Shown one piece after another: positions 1-9,372 of a stretch of 64,000 nucleotides of DNA. The notes below the pieces were generated by a model that was not told the DNA's origin, ran no database searches, and worked only from the letters and a program-made list of their open reading frames with translations. The translations under genes and the position numbers were made by a program. This DNA is from Niastella sp966211305 (GTDB lineage: Bacteria > Bacteroidota > Bacteroidia > Chitinophagales > Chitinophagaceae): positions 7,443 through 71,442 of the forward strand of contig CBIHPC010000010.1 of assembly GCA_966211305.1 (NCBI GenBank), written 5' to 3'. Position 1 is the stretch's first letter. Each line of letters begins with the position of its first letter.

Positions 1-248
1 CACCCGATAACGACGGCGTAAATGATAAACTGAAAGTAAAACCCACCGGGTTCATGTCGTTCGGTTTCTTTGCGGTTTATAATCGCTGGGGACAACTGGT
101 GTTTCGCACCACCAATTTCAAAGAGGGTTGGGATGGAAAGGTCAACGGCAGGGATGCGGAAGCAGGCACCTATGTATACGTTGTACAGGCCGTGGATTAC
201 CACGGGAAACCGTTACACCGGAAGGGAACCGTGATCCTGTTAAGATAA
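1..248 (+). CDS. T9SS-secreted protein, C-terminal end only (gliding-motility type sorting domain)
   Basis: The reading frame is open from the left edge (frame starting at base 3) to the stop at 248, so only the last ~81 residues are present. They begin PDNDGVNDKLKV and continue with VYNRWGQLVF, WDG and a closing GTVILLR. This is the pattern of the type B / gliding-motility-associated C-terminal domain that targets proteins to the type IX secretion system of Bacteroidota. The function of the missing upstream part cannot be told. A strong terminator follows at 267-304. Confidence 0.9.
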   Translation, partial: PDNDGVNDKLKVKPTGFMSFGFFAVYNRWGQLVFRTTNFKEGWDGKVNGRDAEAGTYVYVVQAVDYHGKPLHRKGTVILLR

Positions 249-266
249 TAAACAACTGAAATAACG

Positions 267-304
267 AACGCCCCGTTCTGGTCAGTCAGGGCGGGGCGTT
301 TTAT
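267..304 (+). terminator. Rho-independent terminator after the T9SS protein
   Basis: Arms AACGCCCC (267-274) and GGGGCGTT (293-300) pair perfectly over an 18-nt loop and are followed by a T-rich run. Confidence 0.85.
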
Positions 305-360
305 TTGAGCTTCATTTTGCAGGTTTTGTATATATTCGTTACAATTTGAAGCATGTTAAT

Positions 361-1119
361 ATGAAAGTAATTACATTTTTTATTTCGGTATTCATTACAG
401 TCGCCTGCTACCCGCAAAACAGCCTCAATAATTATAAGTATGTGCTGGTGCCCGAAAAGTTCGAGATCTTTAAAACGGAGAACCAGTATGGGTTGAATAC
501 ATTGACAAAAATGTTGCTTGAAGACAAAGGATTTACCGTGTTTATGGCCAATGAGCAACTGCCCCCGGAACTGGCTGCCAACAAGTGCAGCGCGCTTAAA
601 GCCGAGCTGGTTGATAAAAAAGGATTTTTCGTTACCACCGTTACGCTTGTGTTAAAAGACTGCCAGGGCAATATCGTCTTTAAAGGCAAAGATGGTAAAA
701 GCCGGGAGAAGGAATGGCAGGCGGCTTATGACGAAGCGTTGAGAGACTCCTACACCGCACTGAAAAGCGCTCCATATAGTTACGACAGTACCGCGGTAGT
801 ACAACAACAGGTGGCTGTGGCGCAACAGCAGCCCAACCAACAGGTTCAAACAACAGCGCCAGCTGCTGCAGCCCAGCCCCAGGCAACAGCGGCCGATATC
901 ACCGGCATGCTGTATGCACAGGCAACAGCCAATGGTTTCCAGCTCATAGATACCGCACCTAAAAAGGTACTCACCCTGCTCAAAACATCATTACCCGATC
1001 AGTACATCGCAGAAGGCGGCCCGGCCGGCGGCATTGTGTTTAAGAAAAATGAAGAGTGGATCTTCGAGTACTATAAAGACAACAAACTGGTTTCGCAGAA
1101 ACTTAACATCAAGTTCTGA
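361..1119 (+). CDS. Secreted hypothetical protein
   Basis: 252 residues starting MKVITFFISVFITVACY, a clear N-terminal signal. The in-frame TTG at 346 would extend it by five residues, but the ATG directly before the signal peptide is a better start. After ~150 ordered residues there is a Gln/Ala-rich low-complexity linker (runs of QQQ, AAAA and AQ pairs) and then a ~60-residue C-terminal segment rich in aromatic and charged residues. The family was not recognised. It stands alone between two terminators, so it is probably a monocistronic periplasmic or surface protein. A lipobox is not obvious; the Cys of VACY could be considered but lacks a good -1 residue. Confidence 0.75.
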   Translation: MKVITFFISVFITVACYPQNSLNNYKYVLVPEKFEIFKTENQYGLNTLTKMLLEDKGFTVFMANEQLPPELAANKCSALKAELVDKKGFFVTTVTLVLKDCQGNIVFKGKDGKSREKEWQAAYDEALRDSYTALKSAPYSYDSTAVVQQQVAVAQQQPNQQVQTTAPAAAAQPQATAADITGMLYAQATANGFQLIDTAPKKVLTLLKTSLPDQYIAEGGPAGGIVFKKNEEWIFEYYKDNKLVSQKLNIKF

Positions 1120-1161
1120 TCCTGATAGTAAATGGCATGCAGGCAATGTAACGCCATTCAT

Positions 1162-1202
1162 AAACGAAACCTCCCGGTACACACAGGGAGGTTTCGTTTT
1201 TT
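1162..1202 (+). terminator. Rho-independent terminator
   Basis: A 14-bp perfect stem, AAACGAAACCTCCC (1162-1175) with GGGAGGTTTCGTTT (1186-1199), followed by T residues. It ends the gene at 361-1119. Confidence 0.9.
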
Positions 1203-1287
1203 AAACCATGATTATCAATAAATATTTCAGGCCGTGAACGCTGCGGCAGGTAAATGAAGCCTGGGCCTTGTAAGTATTTATATTTAC

Positions 1288-1311
1288 AATTACCGTTAAA
1301 TAACGGTAATT
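1288..1311. promoter_or_regulatory. 24-bp perfect palindrome, candidate operator upstream of the sensor operon
   Basis: Arms AATTACCGTTA (1288-1298) and TAACGGTAATT (1301-1311) are exact reverse complements with two bases between. The palindrome lies 110 bp before the start at 1421 in a non-coding stretch, with no T-run, so it is more likely a protein-binding site than a terminator. The rest of 1203-1420 is AT-rich and shows nothing else clear. Confidence 0.4.
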
Positions 1312-1420
1312 TACACCAGTTAAGTTTTGTATTTTTAGAAGATCACGGTTAAGCATTTTTGATTAGCAGCATTCTAAAACTGCCGGTAACAGATACCGGG
1401 AACTAAACTATTGTTTTAGC

Positions 1421-2476
1421 ATGCAAGACACTGATCAAATTGACATTCTTATTGTAGAAGATAATCCTGCCGACGTTTTCGTTCTCAAGAAGATGCTCAA
1501 CGCTTCTGCACTGCAAATAAATACGTTATTTACAACCGATAAGGTACTGGAAGCCCGGGAAGCATTAAACACACAACATTTTCACATTGCGTTGCTCGAT
1601 CTTTCTTTGCCCGACAGCTTCGGACTTGACACTTTTCTTGGCATTAAAGCTTCCGTAAAAAAGATCCCCGTTATCATTCTTACCGGCCTCAATGACGCCG
1701 GCATTGCGCTGGAAGCCCTGAAACAGGGCGCCCAGGATTATCTCGTAAAAGGCAAGTTCAACAGCGATCTGTTGACCAGGGCCATACAGTACAGCCTGGA
1801 AAGGAAAAAAGCCGAAGAGGCATTAAAAGAACAGCAACAGGCCGAAAAGAAAAAGATCACGGCAGCCGTGCTGAAAGCCCTCGAAAGCGACCGCGCCTAC
1901 CTGGGCGAAGAACTGCACGATAACATCAACCAGATCCTTGCCACTTCCATGCTTTACCTCGAACATGCCAAAACGCATATGGAAGTAAGGGAGGAAATGA
2001 TCGCCAAAAGCCTCAATGTAATAGCGCTCGCGGTAGAAGAGATCAGGAAATTATCCCGCCAGCTGATCGTCACCGATGTTATGGATATAGGGTTGAAAAA
2101 AGCCATCCGGGAAATGATCGCCAACATCCAGATGGTAAAAAAGATCGATATTTCGTTGAGCATGGAAAACTTTCCTGAAAAGAAACTCGACGAAAATATA
2201 AAGGTCGCCCTGTACAGGATCATCCAGGAACAATTGACGAATATCTTAAAACACGCCGCCGCCAGTTCGGTGCTGTTATTACTTCATAAAGAAGGCAAAC
2301 AGGTTACCCTGGAAATAATCGACAATGGAAAAGGCTTTGACCCAACACCCCACAGAAAAGGCGTTGGCATTACCAATATTACCAGCAGGGCCAGTCTTTT
2401 TGATGGGGAGGTGACCATTGATTCGGCGCCCGGTAAAGGCTGCAAACTGAAAGTAACTCTGCAAACAAAAAACTAA
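1421..2476 (+). CDS. Receiver domain-histidine kinase fusion (REC-HisKA_3-HATPase)
   Basis: 351 residues. Residues 1-125 are a CheY-like receiver with acidic pocket (VEDN), phospho-acceptor D60, T88 and K110. A coiled segment (~126-150) leads to a HisKA_3 dimerisation domain with GEELHDN (H166), then an HATPase with EQLTNILKHA, DNGKGFD and GVGITNITSRA. This is the NarX/DesK-type kinase chemistry, cytosolic because no membrane segment is visible. The receiver in front suggests that its kinase activity is set by another kinase, as part of a phosphorelay. Five bases separate it from the next kinase gene, so the two are co-transcribed. Confidence 0.9.
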   Translation: MQDTDQIDILIVEDNPADVFVLKKMLNASALQINTLFTTDKVLEAREALNTQHFHIALLDLSLPDSFGLDTFLGIKASVKKIPVIILTGLNDAGIALEALKQGAQDYLVKGKFNSDLLTRAIQYSLERKKAEEALKEQQQAEKKKITAAVLKALESDRAYLGEELHDNINQILATSMLYLEHAKTHMEVREEMIAKSLNVIALAVEEIRKLSRQLIVTDVMDIGLKKAIREMIANIQMVKKIDISLSMENFPEKKLDENIKVALYRIIQEQLTNILKHAAASSVLLLLHKEGKQVTLEIIDNGKGFDPTPHRKGVGITNITSRASLFDGEVTIDSAPGKGCKLKVTLQTKN

Positions 2477-2481
2477 TACCC

Positions 2482-3951
2482 ATGTGGTCATCCATTCTTC
2501 AATATGCCAACGATGCCATTTTTGCCATCGATCTATCGGGAAAGATCATGAAATGCAATACGAGTACCGAAAAGTTTTACGACTATCCGCCGGAAGAACT
2601 GCTGGGTAATCAATATGAAATGCTACTGCCCGATATCAGACATAAAGAGTTTGAAAGCATCAGGGACAACCTGCTGTTTGGCGATCAATCGGTGCCTTTC
2701 GAAACCGAAAGGCTCACTAAAAAAAAGAACATCATAAAAATATCGGCCTCCTACTCCGCCATTAAAGAGGAAACAGGCAGGATCATCGGCATTTCAGTTT
2801 TTGAACGAAAAATAATGACCCGCAGGTCGATGGAAAGCAAAGCCCAGGCCCTGCTGGAAACCGCTCCTGACGCCATGGTCATCGTGAACAGTTTTGGCCA
2901 GATCATTCTCATCAATGCCCAAACGGAAAAGCTTTTCGGCTATGAAAAAAATGAACTGCTGGGCCGGAGTGTGGAAATATTGATCCCCGACCGTTTCGCC
3001 GTCAAACATACCGCCCACCGGAAAAACTTTTTCGCCAATGCCAAAACCAGAACGATGGGTGAAGGACAGGATTTGTTCGGAAAAGACAAAAACGGCAAAG
3101 AATTCCCCGTAGAAATAAGCCTGAGCCCTTTGGAAACCGAGGATGGGCTGCTGGTATCTGCGGCCATCAGGGATATCTCTGAAAAAAAGAAACTCGAAAA
3201 CCAGATCAGGGAAATAAATATCAACCTCGAAAAAAAGGTTAAACAAAGGACCGCGGAACTTGAAACAAAAAATAAAGAGCTGGAGCAGTTTGCCTATGTG
3301 GCCTCGCACGACCTGCAGGAACCATTGAGAACCACTTCCAGCTTTGTAGGCTTTCTGCAGGAAGAATACTATGGAAAACTGGATGAGAACGCCAATAGTT
3401 ACCTGAACTATATCAGCCAGGCAACCGAGCGAATGCAAACGCTGATCAAAGACCTGCTCGATTATTCGAGGATCGGCCGTAAGACCATATTGCAGGAGGT
3501 GGATTGCAACGAGATCCTGTCAGATGTAATGGCCGACCTTAGCAGCGCCATCGAGGAAACGAACGCAAAGATCTCGGTAATAGAACCATTGCCTGTAGTG
3601 AAAGGATACGCAACTGAATTAAAGCAACTCTTTCAAAACCTCATCAGTAATTCCATTAAATTTCACAAAGAAAACCTTGCACCGGAAATAACCATTAGCA
3701 GCAAAAAGCTCCCCGGCGCCTGGGAATTCTCCTTCTGCGATAACGGCATAGGCATCGACAAACAGCACCACGAACGGATCTTTATCATATTTCAAAGGCT
3801 GCACAACAGAATGGATTATGAAGGATCGGGCATCGGGTTGTCGCATTGCAAAAAGATCGTTGAACTTCATGGCGGAAAATTATGGGTCGATTCACAACCC
3901 GGCGAAGGAAGCAATTTTCAGTTTACCCTTAATAAAATGGAACAGGAATGA
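2482..3951 (+). CDS. PAS-PAS sensor histidine kinase
   Basis: 489 residues without transmembrane segments. PAS 1 is at ~1-110 and PAS 2 at ~120-235 (DAMVIVNSFGQIILIN, ending SAAIRDISEKK). A heptad-rich helix (~236-268) precedes HisKA of the phytochrome-like type (ASHDLQEPLR, H276) and an HATPase (NLISNSIKFH, DNGIGID, GSGIGLSHCKKIVELHGG). PAS 2 carries the RxxxxH...TMGEGQDLFGKDKNG pattern common in PAS sensors. It lies between the REC-kinase at 1421 and a lone receiver that overlaps its stop by 4 bp, so that receiver is its likely partner. Confidence 0.92.
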   Translation: MWSSILQYANDAIFAIDLSGKIMKCNTSTEKFYDYPPEELLGNQYEMLLPDIRHKEFESIRDNLLFGDQSVPFETERLTKKKNIIKISASYSAIKEETGRIIGISVFERKIMTRRSMESKAQALLETAPDAMVIVNSFGQIILINAQTEKLFGYEKNELLGRSVEILIPDRFAVKHTAHRKNFFANAKTRTMGEGQDLFGKDKNGKEFPVEISLSPLETEDGLLVSAAIRDISEKKKLENQIREININLEKKVKQRTAELETKNKELEQFAYVASHDLQEPLRTTSSFVGFLQEEYYGKLDENANSYLNYISQATERMQTLIKDLLDYSRIGRKTILQEVDCNEILSDVMADLSSAIEETNAKISVIEPLPVVKGYATELKQLFQNLISNSIKFHKENLAPEITISSKKLPGAWEFSFCDNGIGIDKQHHERIFIIFQRLHNRMDYEGSGIGLSHCKKIVELHGGKLWVDSQPGEGSNFQFTLNKMEQE

Positions 3952-4355
3952 AGAAAATAAAAAACGTTTTACTGATCGATGATGATGAGCCAACGAACTT
4001 TATCAATAAAAAGATCATCGAATCTTCAGAACTGGTCGAATACATTCATATTGCCCAAAGCGGCCAGGAAGCATTGAACTTTCTCAGCCGCCGGAGCGAA
4101 CAAAACGAACGGCATCCGTTACCCGATCTTATTTTCCTCGACATAAACATGCCGGCCATGGACGGCTGGGAGTTTCTTGACCGCTATAAAGATCTTGCCA
4201 ACGGGAAAAAGGACAGCATCATAATCGTAATGCTCACTACCTCTCTCAACCCCGACGATGAAGTGAAAGCCAGGGAATTGAAGCAGGTAAACGCATACAG
4301 GAATAAACCCCTTACCAGGCAATTGATAGGCGAAATAGCTGCGGAGTATTTTTAG
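3948..4355 (+). CDS. Single-domain response regulator (CheY-like)
   Basis: 135 residues forming one receiver: acidic pocket IDDDEPT, phospho-acceptor D65 (IFLDINMPAMDG), a threonine in MLTTSLN and lysine in RNKPL. There is no output domain. The start codon overlaps the upstream kinase stop (ATGA), which implies translational coupling. Receivers of this Rcp1-like kind accept phosphate from phytochrome-like kinases and pass it on or act through protein contacts. Its gene order after a PAS kinase fits that. Confidence 0.93.
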   Translation: MKKIKNVLLIDDDEPTNFINKKIIESSELVEYIHIAQSGQEALNFLSRRSEQNERHPLPDLIFLDINMPAMDGWEFLDRYKDLANGKKDSIIIVMLTTSLNPDDEVKARELKQVNAYRNKPLTRQLIGEIAAEYF

Positions 4356-4385
4356 GCTCCTTCTGCCTGAAATAATACATGCTGT

Positions 4386-5390
4386 TTACTTCAACACCTT
4401 TTTCGATACACCCTCGAAAGTTATTTTCACCGGTTTGATGAACCCTTTTTCATCAAACTCCATTTTATCTATACAGGTTACCCGGTGATTCCCATCGGTT
4501 TCGCCTAAAGGCCGGCGGTGGTATACAATATACCAGTCGTTGCTACCGGGCAACTGCAGCACCGAGTGGTGGCCGGCGCCTGTAGCCACGGCCGCATCCT
4601 GCTGCAGTACGGTGCCAATCCGCTCAAACGGGCCAAACGGCGAATCGCCAATGGCATAGGCAACGCGGTAATCGGGGCCCGTCCACCCGCCCTCGCTCCA
4701 CATAAAGTAGTACTTGTTGTTCCGGATGAACATGATCGGTCCTTCCACATAACCTTTCGGTGTTATTTCCCGGAAGGTGTTGCCGTCTTCAAAAGGAATA
4801 AAACCCGTAAAATCATTTTTCAGTTTGGTGATATTGCAACGGCCCCAGCCGCCATAGATCATATAATACTGCCCGTCTTTGTCGAGGAACACAAACTGAT
4901 CGATGGGTTGCGCCTTGTTCACAATTTTGTCGAGCAATGGTTTACCAAGATAATCTTTAAACGGCCCCTCCGGTTTATCGGCAACCGCCACACCAATACC
5001 ACCCGGCTGTTGTTCATTTTGAATATCATTGGCAGCAAAGAACAAAAAGTACTTCCCGTCTTTATGTACGATGGCAGGGGCCCACATGGCCCGCTTTGCC
5101 CATTTGATAGCCGCGGTGTCGATGATGCGTGCGTGTTTGTTCCAGTTTACCAGGTCTTTCGAGGAAAATGCATCCATAAACACCTGTTGGTTATACGGGG
5201 CCGAATAAGTTGGAAAGATCCAGTACCGGTTGTCGAAGATTGCGCCCTCCGGATCGGCATACCAGCCGGGGAAAACCGGGTTGCCCGATGTTTGTTTACC
5301 TGCGGTTTGCTGCCCCGCTTTTGGCGAACAACCGCCAATAACCGCCGTTAAAAACAAAGAAGTATATAATAGCTTTTTCATAATCATCAT
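4386..5390 (-). CDS. Glycoside hydrolase family 43-like lipoprotein
   Basis: 334 residues. The N-terminus MMIMKKLLYT...AVIGGC is a lipoprotein signal with C21 as the lipidation site (start could also be the Met at residue 4). The body is a five-bladed propeller of GH43 type. The three acidic residues expected of the family are visible: D46 in YADPEG (base), D164 in QPIDQF (pKa modulator) and E216 in YVEGPIM (acid). The likely substrate is an arabinose- or xylose-containing polysaccharide, outside or in the periplasm. It is a single gene with no SusC/SusD partner nearby, so a full utilisation locus is not shown. It converges on the sensor operon. Confidence 0.85.
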   Translation of the reverse strand: MMIMKKLLYTSLFLTAVIGGCSPKAGQQTAGKQTSGNPVFPGWYADPEGAIFDNRYWIFPTYSAPYNQQVFMDAFSSKDLVNWNKHARIIDTAAIKWAKRAMWAPAIVHKDGKYFLFFAANDIQNEQQPGGIGVAVADKPEGPFKDYLGKPLLDKIVNKAQPIDQFVFLDKDGQYYMIYGGWGRCNITKLKNDFTGFIPFEDGNTFREITPKGYVEGPIMFIRNNKYYFMWSEGGWTGPDYRVAYAIGDSPFGPFERIGTVLQQDAAVATGAGHHSVLQLPGSNDWYIVYHRRPLGETDGNHRVTCIDKMEFDEKGFIKPVKITFEGVSKKVLK

Positions 5391-5586
5391 TTTTTTATAA
5401 TATCAACCAGCCGGTAAAGATAAAGCTATACCTGTTCAGCAAACCGCTCTCTTACTCTTTTCGCGCGCATGCCGCCGGCAGACAATCGTAAGCCGTACCT
5501 GTTTTGCCATCAATTACAAATGCAATAATTTGCGAAACTGTTTCCTGCCAAAGAAGCACTTCTTAAAACAGGATCCTGCCAACTAC

Positions 5587-6447
5587 ATGAGATTAAAACT
5601 GAGTGATGAAAAAACCGGCGGCGACCTGCTGCTCTTCAAGGAAGAAGAAGGTTTCGATCGTTTATTTTTCGGCCGCGACCGGTTCAATAAGTATTTTACA
5701 ATAGCCTGGAATCCCGGCCGGCCGCAAACCGTAACCATCGACGGAACCGGGCATGAGTTCCCGGCAAACTCCATTCTTACCCTGCTCTTCAACCAGTCGT
5801 TTACTTTTGAGAACTCGCAGGAAATCGTTTCCTGGCAATTCAACCGGGAGTTTTACTGTATTATGGACCACGACAGTGAGGTGAGCTGCGTTGGATTTCT
5901 TTTCGGGAGCATCGATCATATGTTTATTTCGCTCAACGAAGACGCGCAGGAAAAAATAAAGCTGCTGTCGGCTATGTTCATAGATGAGTTTAAAATAAAC
6001 GATACCATACAGAATGAAATGTTAAGGGTGCTGCTGAAACGGCTCATCAGTTATATAACCCGGTTAGCCCGTTCGGAGTATGTACCGGAGAAAAAGATCC
6101 AGGATGATAAATTCAAACTGATAAGGAAATTCAACCTGCTGGTAGAAAACCATTTCAGGGAAGAACATTCGGTAAGTTATTATGCCCAGGCATTGTTCAA
6201 ATCACCCAAAACCCTGTCGAACCTTTTTGCACTCTATAACCACAAAACGCCTTCGCAGGTTATACAGGAAAGAATACTTATTGAAGCAAAAAGACTGCTC
6301 ACTTTCACGGAGAAGCCGGTAAAGCAAATAACCTTTGAGCTGGGTTTCGACGATGTAGCCTATTTTTCAAACTTCTTTAAAAAACATACCTCCCGGTCGC
6401 CTGTAGAATTCCGAAATTCCGGTTCCGTAGTCAAAGAAGGGAAATAA
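5587..6447 (+). CDS. AraC-family transcriptional regulator
   Basis: 286 residues from the ATG at 5587 (MRLKLSDEK). The open frame extends to a TTG at 5530, but the extension looks non-native. The N-terminal ~180 residues form a cupin-like sensing half. The C-terminal ~100 residues contain two helix-turn-helix units ending with the AraC signature (KQITFELGFDDVAYFSNFFKKHTSRSPVEFR). It lies 95 bp before, and in the same direction as, the secreted hydrolase gene, which is a natural candidate target. The ligand is unknown. Confidence 0.9.
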   Translation: MRLKLSDEKTGGDLLLFKEEEGFDRLFFGRDRFNKYFTIAWNPGRPQTVTIDGTGHEFPANSILTLLFNQSFTFENSQEIVSWQFNREFYCIMDHDSEVSCVGFLFGSIDHMFISLNEDAQEKIKLLSAMFIDEFKINDTIQNEMLRVLLKRLISYITRLARSEYVPEKKIQDDKFKLIRKFNLLVENHFREEHSVSYYAQALFKSPKTLSNLFALYNHKTPSQVIQERILIEAKRLLTFTEKPVKQITFELGFDDVAYFSNFFKKHTSRSPVEFRNSGSVVKEGK

Positions 6448-6542
6448 TTACAACTTTACGGGAAATCGGCACAAAAACCACCATCCTTTTCCATAGCATC
6501 TTTGTACTGTTGAAACACACAAAAAAATCAACAACAAACAAA

Positions 6543-7334
6543 ATGGAAAAGAGATCATTGAAAAACACGTTGAAAAATGGATTGGTAGCCGCTACCATCG
6601 CCTTATCTGCCACTACAGCCACAGTAGCTGAAGCCACAGCGCAAACGGTAAAAAACGTAGTATTGGTGCACGGTGCTTTTGCCGATGGTTCAGGTTATAA
6701 AGGCCTTTATAATGAACTTACGAAAAAAGGATATAACGTAACAATAGTTCAAAACCCATTGACCTCGCTGGAAGACGATGTAAAAGCAACGAAACTGGTG
6801 CTCGACAAACAGGACGGCCCAACGATCCTTGCAGGCCATTCATGGGGTGGAACGGTTATTACGGAAGCAGGTAATCACCCGAAAGTAGCCGGACTGGTTT
6901 ACATTGCGGCCCTGCAACCTGATAAGGGCGAAACTACCATCCAATGGCTGCAAACACTGCCACCTGATGCCGATAATGGCGTTTTACCTGTAGATGATAA
7001 TGGGATCGTTTATTATTCCAAAGAAAAGTATCATGCCGGTTTTGCCGCCGACCTCAGTAAAGCGGATGCAGAATTCATGTATGCCTCACAAGGCGCTTTT
7101 CATGCAAAAGGCTTTCTTACGCCCCTTACCAATGCAGCCTGGAGAAATAAACCTGCGTTTGGCATAGTGGCCACTGAAGATAAAAGTATTGTGCCCGATA
7201 TCCAACGCAATATGTATAAACGCTCTAATACAAAGATCACAGAGATAAAAGGCAGCCATGTTGTGTTCATTTCACAACCGGCAAAAGTAGCCGCGGTGAT
7301 AATTGATGCAGCGAAATCAGTATCGGGGAAATAG
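6543..7334 (+). CDS. Secreted alpha/beta-fold hydrolase
   Basis: 263 residues from the ATG at 6543. A TTG at 6510 gives an 11-residue extension that would only lengthen the basic n-region. A signal peptide runs to about ATAQ (~34). The core shows LVHGAFADGS (oxyanion region), the nucleophile elbow AGHSWGG (S100), an acid near TEDKSI and the late histidine in KGSHVVF. It resembles the AB_hydrolase_6 / salicylate-esterase-like group common in Bacteroidota; the substrate is unknown. Its transcript ends at the hairpin 7357-7389. Confidence 0.88.
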   Translation: MEKRSLKNTLKNGLVAATIALSATTATVAEATAQTVKNVVLVHGAFADGSGYKGLYNELTKKGYNVTIVQNPLTSLEDDVKATKLVLDKQDGPTILAGHSWGGTVITEAGNHPKVAGLVYIAALQPDKGETTIQWLQTLPPDADNGVLPVDDNGIVYYSKEKYHAGFAADLSKADAEFMYASQGAFHAKGFLTPLTNAAWRNKPAFGIVATEDKSIVPDIQRNMYKRSNTKITEIKGSHVVFISQPAKVAAVIIDAAKSVSGK

Positions 7335-7356
7335 TTTTTCAGGAATACAAATCGAA

Positions 7357-7389
7357 GGGCCTCGCCGTTGGCGGGGCCTATCTTTTTTT
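7357..7389 (+). terminator. Terminator between convergent genes
   Basis: GGCCTCGCC (7358-7366) pairs with GGCGGGGCC (7370-7378), with one G-T pair, followed by TATC and seven T. It overlaps the stop of the convergent lipoprotein gene. Confidence 0.8.
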
Positions 7390-8418
7390 CTCCCACTTGT
7401 GGGGTGTTTGGAGTTCGAGAAAAGTTATTTTGCTGTTATCGATAATCACCAATCCTGTATTCTGGTATGGGATCCATGAATTTCCCACCCCGCCCACAGC
7501 CCATGTCGCCCGGTAGGATGTTACATTTTTGCTGCATGTTAAATAAGTTTTGGCATCATCAAACACCAACTCACGGTTAAGCAAAGTGTCAACGGGTATG
7601 AGCTTTAAATTTTCAAATTTTGCAAGAATAGTGGCGCTATCGGTACAATAGATTGAATAGAGCTCATTGTTGTGTGGGAATGTGGTCAGTGTTCTGGTTG
7701 TAAAAGTGTCTTCATAATAAATAACGCCAGGCGGGGTTCCTTTTCTTTCTTTGATACTGTCAACATCCATATACCAGTTACAGTGTGTTTTCCGGCTCTC
7801 TGTTTTTATCTCATAAAGCGCGGTGGGGTCTTTTATAAAAAGGTAATCAGAAAAACCGCTCATATGGGCCAGATAATTTGAAACCACAAATGTGTCATGA
7901 AACTTAAGAACCTGCTGGGGGCCTGTTGCAGGATAAGAATAAGTTTTGTGTGTTCGTTTGTTCCAAAAGAACACAGTCCCGCCCCATTCACCTACAGAAC
8001 AGGAATACACATACCAGGTACTATCGTCGTAATCAGGGGATCTGTTCCTGAATGGGTACCAGTTGTAATTCTTCAGTGCAAAGCCTTTATCAAGAATATA
8101 ATTCTCCTTATCCGTACCAATAAAGATGGTGTCGTTATACTTTTCGAGAAAATCAACTTTCAAATTCGAAAACTTTGCAGTGAGCTCGTTGTTCCGGTTC
8201 AGCAGCGAGTCAAGCACAAAAATTTTATGGTCTTCCTGAAGACAAATAATTTGTCCGTCAAACAATATTGCGGATGTGACTACGGTGTCGGCTGTAAGCG
8301 ATCTTGTTTCAACAATAAAAAGTTTTTCTATTGGTTTTACCTGGGGTTTTACCTGTGATTTGCAGGAAAAAAAAAGGATCGATAAAAAGAAAACAGCATG
8401 AAGTTTCAGGGGGCTCAT
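7378..8418 (-). CDS. Hypothetical lipoprotein
   Basis: 346 residues starting MSPLKLHAVFFLSILFFSC; the SC at residue 19 is a plausible lipobox cysteine. The rest is rich in beta-forming and aromatic residues, with repeated short strand-turn patterns (DGQIICLQED, DTIFIGTDKEN, NELYSIY), which suggests a beta-propeller-like fold. The family was not recognised. It sits 37 bp downstream of another orphan on the same strand, so the two may form an operon. Confidence 0.7.
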   Translation of the reverse strand: MSPLKLHAVFFLSILFFSCKSQVKPQVKPIEKLFIVETRSLTADTVVTSAILFDGQIICLQEDHKIFVLDSLLNRNNELTAKFSNLKVDFLEKYNDTIFIGTDKENYILDKGFALKNYNWYPFRNRSPDYDDSTWYVYSCSVGEWGGTVFFWNKRTHKTYSYPATGPQQVLKFHDTFVVSNYLAHMSGFSDYLFIKDPTALYEIKTESRKTHCNWYMDVDSIKERKGTPPGVIYYEDTFTTRTLTTFPHNNELYSIYCTDSATILAKFENLKLIPVDTLLNRELVFDDAKTYLTCSKNVTSYRATWAVGGVGNSWIPYQNTGLVIIDNSKITFLELQTPHKWEKKR

Positions 8419-8455
8419 GATAATTGTTGGTAAAAGTAAAAATGAATGGGCCTAC

Positions 8456-9292
8456 TCACCAATGTTCAAGATACTCTATAGAAATAGTATCATCAAAGCT
8501 TCGCACTTCGTGGTATTGCGTATTGGGCCTGGGTTCTTTAGGGATCTCTATTACGATAGTTGAGTTATCTTTCCACGATGCCTTTACATCAGGATGAAGT
8601 CCGCTTATACCGTATATGGCGCCACTGGCTGTAGGGAACATGATAGACACATAAGTTGAAACAAAATGTCCATCCTTCCATTGTGTTACGCGTAGACTGC
8701 GTTTTCCATCAGGGGAAACAGCTACCCGTTCCTGCAGGTTGTTGGATTTGGGACCTGAAGAAAGTTTCACTGTGACATCCCCGATGCCATCTTTTTGAAC
8801 GTTGCCGATAACTTCTGAATAACCCTGCCCGCGTGTCAGTTCACTAAAATCAAAGAACAGCTTTTTGAGTTTTTGAACCCTGGCTTCATCACCAGCAACT
8901 TTTTGATAATAATGAAGCATGGCGCCAATATCGTTATGCTCGTCCCTGGTACTTATTGTATTCTTTTCAATAATGGCGTCAACCCTTCTCCGCAAAGTAT
9001 CAAAAATGTCGATCTCGTAATCGGTCTTTTCCTTGATGTATCCTGCATAGTTCAGGTCGAACCGGTTTCGCAAACCTGTGGTAAGGCTTGCCAGCTGCTG
9101 TTGAAGCAGCTTTAGCCTGCTTTGACCGTAATTTTTTTCAACCTGTAATTTTTGTTGCTCATAATGATTGGCAACCATATCTACTTTGTCAAAAACAATA
9201 CTGCCACCATGAATCGAGATCAGGTAATCGAGCGTAGCCAAAAGAATGTCCCGGTGTCGTTGTAGTTCCGATTGTTTTTGTTCGGGTGTCAA
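8456..9292 (-). CDS. Hypothetical protein with coiled-coil N-terminal half
   Basis: 278 residues, no signal peptide. Residues ~1-110 are strongly helical and charged (QQKLQVEKNYGQ, RLKLLQQQLASL). Residues ~150-278 look beta-rich and contain VAVSPDGKRSLRVTQWKDGHF, reminiscent of a WD/TolB-like strand. Not recognised. An 8-bp hairpin (TATTGCTT, 5-nt loop, AAGCAATA at 9302-9322) lies just upstream of the start. The gene is separated by 80 bp from the end of rph, so it could be read with it. Confidence 0.65.
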   Translation of the reverse strand: MTPEQKQSELQRHRDILLATLDYLISIHGGSIVFDKVDMVANHYEQQKLQVEKNYGQSRLKLLQQQLASLTTGLRNRFDLNYAGYIKEKTDYEIDIFDTLRRRVDAIIEKNTISTRDEHNDIGAMLHYYQKVAGDEARVQKLKKLFFDFSELTRGQGYSEVIGNVQKDGIGDVTVKLSSGPKSNNLQERVAVSPDGKRSLRVTQWKDGHFVSTYVSIMFPTASGAIYGISGLHPDVKASWKDNSTIVIEIPKEPRPNTQYHEVRSFDDTISIEYLEHW

Positions 9293-9372
9293 GAGTGTAT
9301 TTATTGCTTGTTGAAAGCAATATAAGATTCTCCGGAATTAGAAATTGTAAAATATTAGTGAAATTGTATTTA

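Noticed and set aside
2794..3438. 214-codon minus-strand frame
   Set aside because: It lies wholly inside the PAS-PAS kinase gene on the other strand and has no family features.
4518..5351. 277-codon plus-strand frame
   Set aside because: Shadow of the GH43 gene; the minus-strand frame has the signal peptide and catalytic residues.
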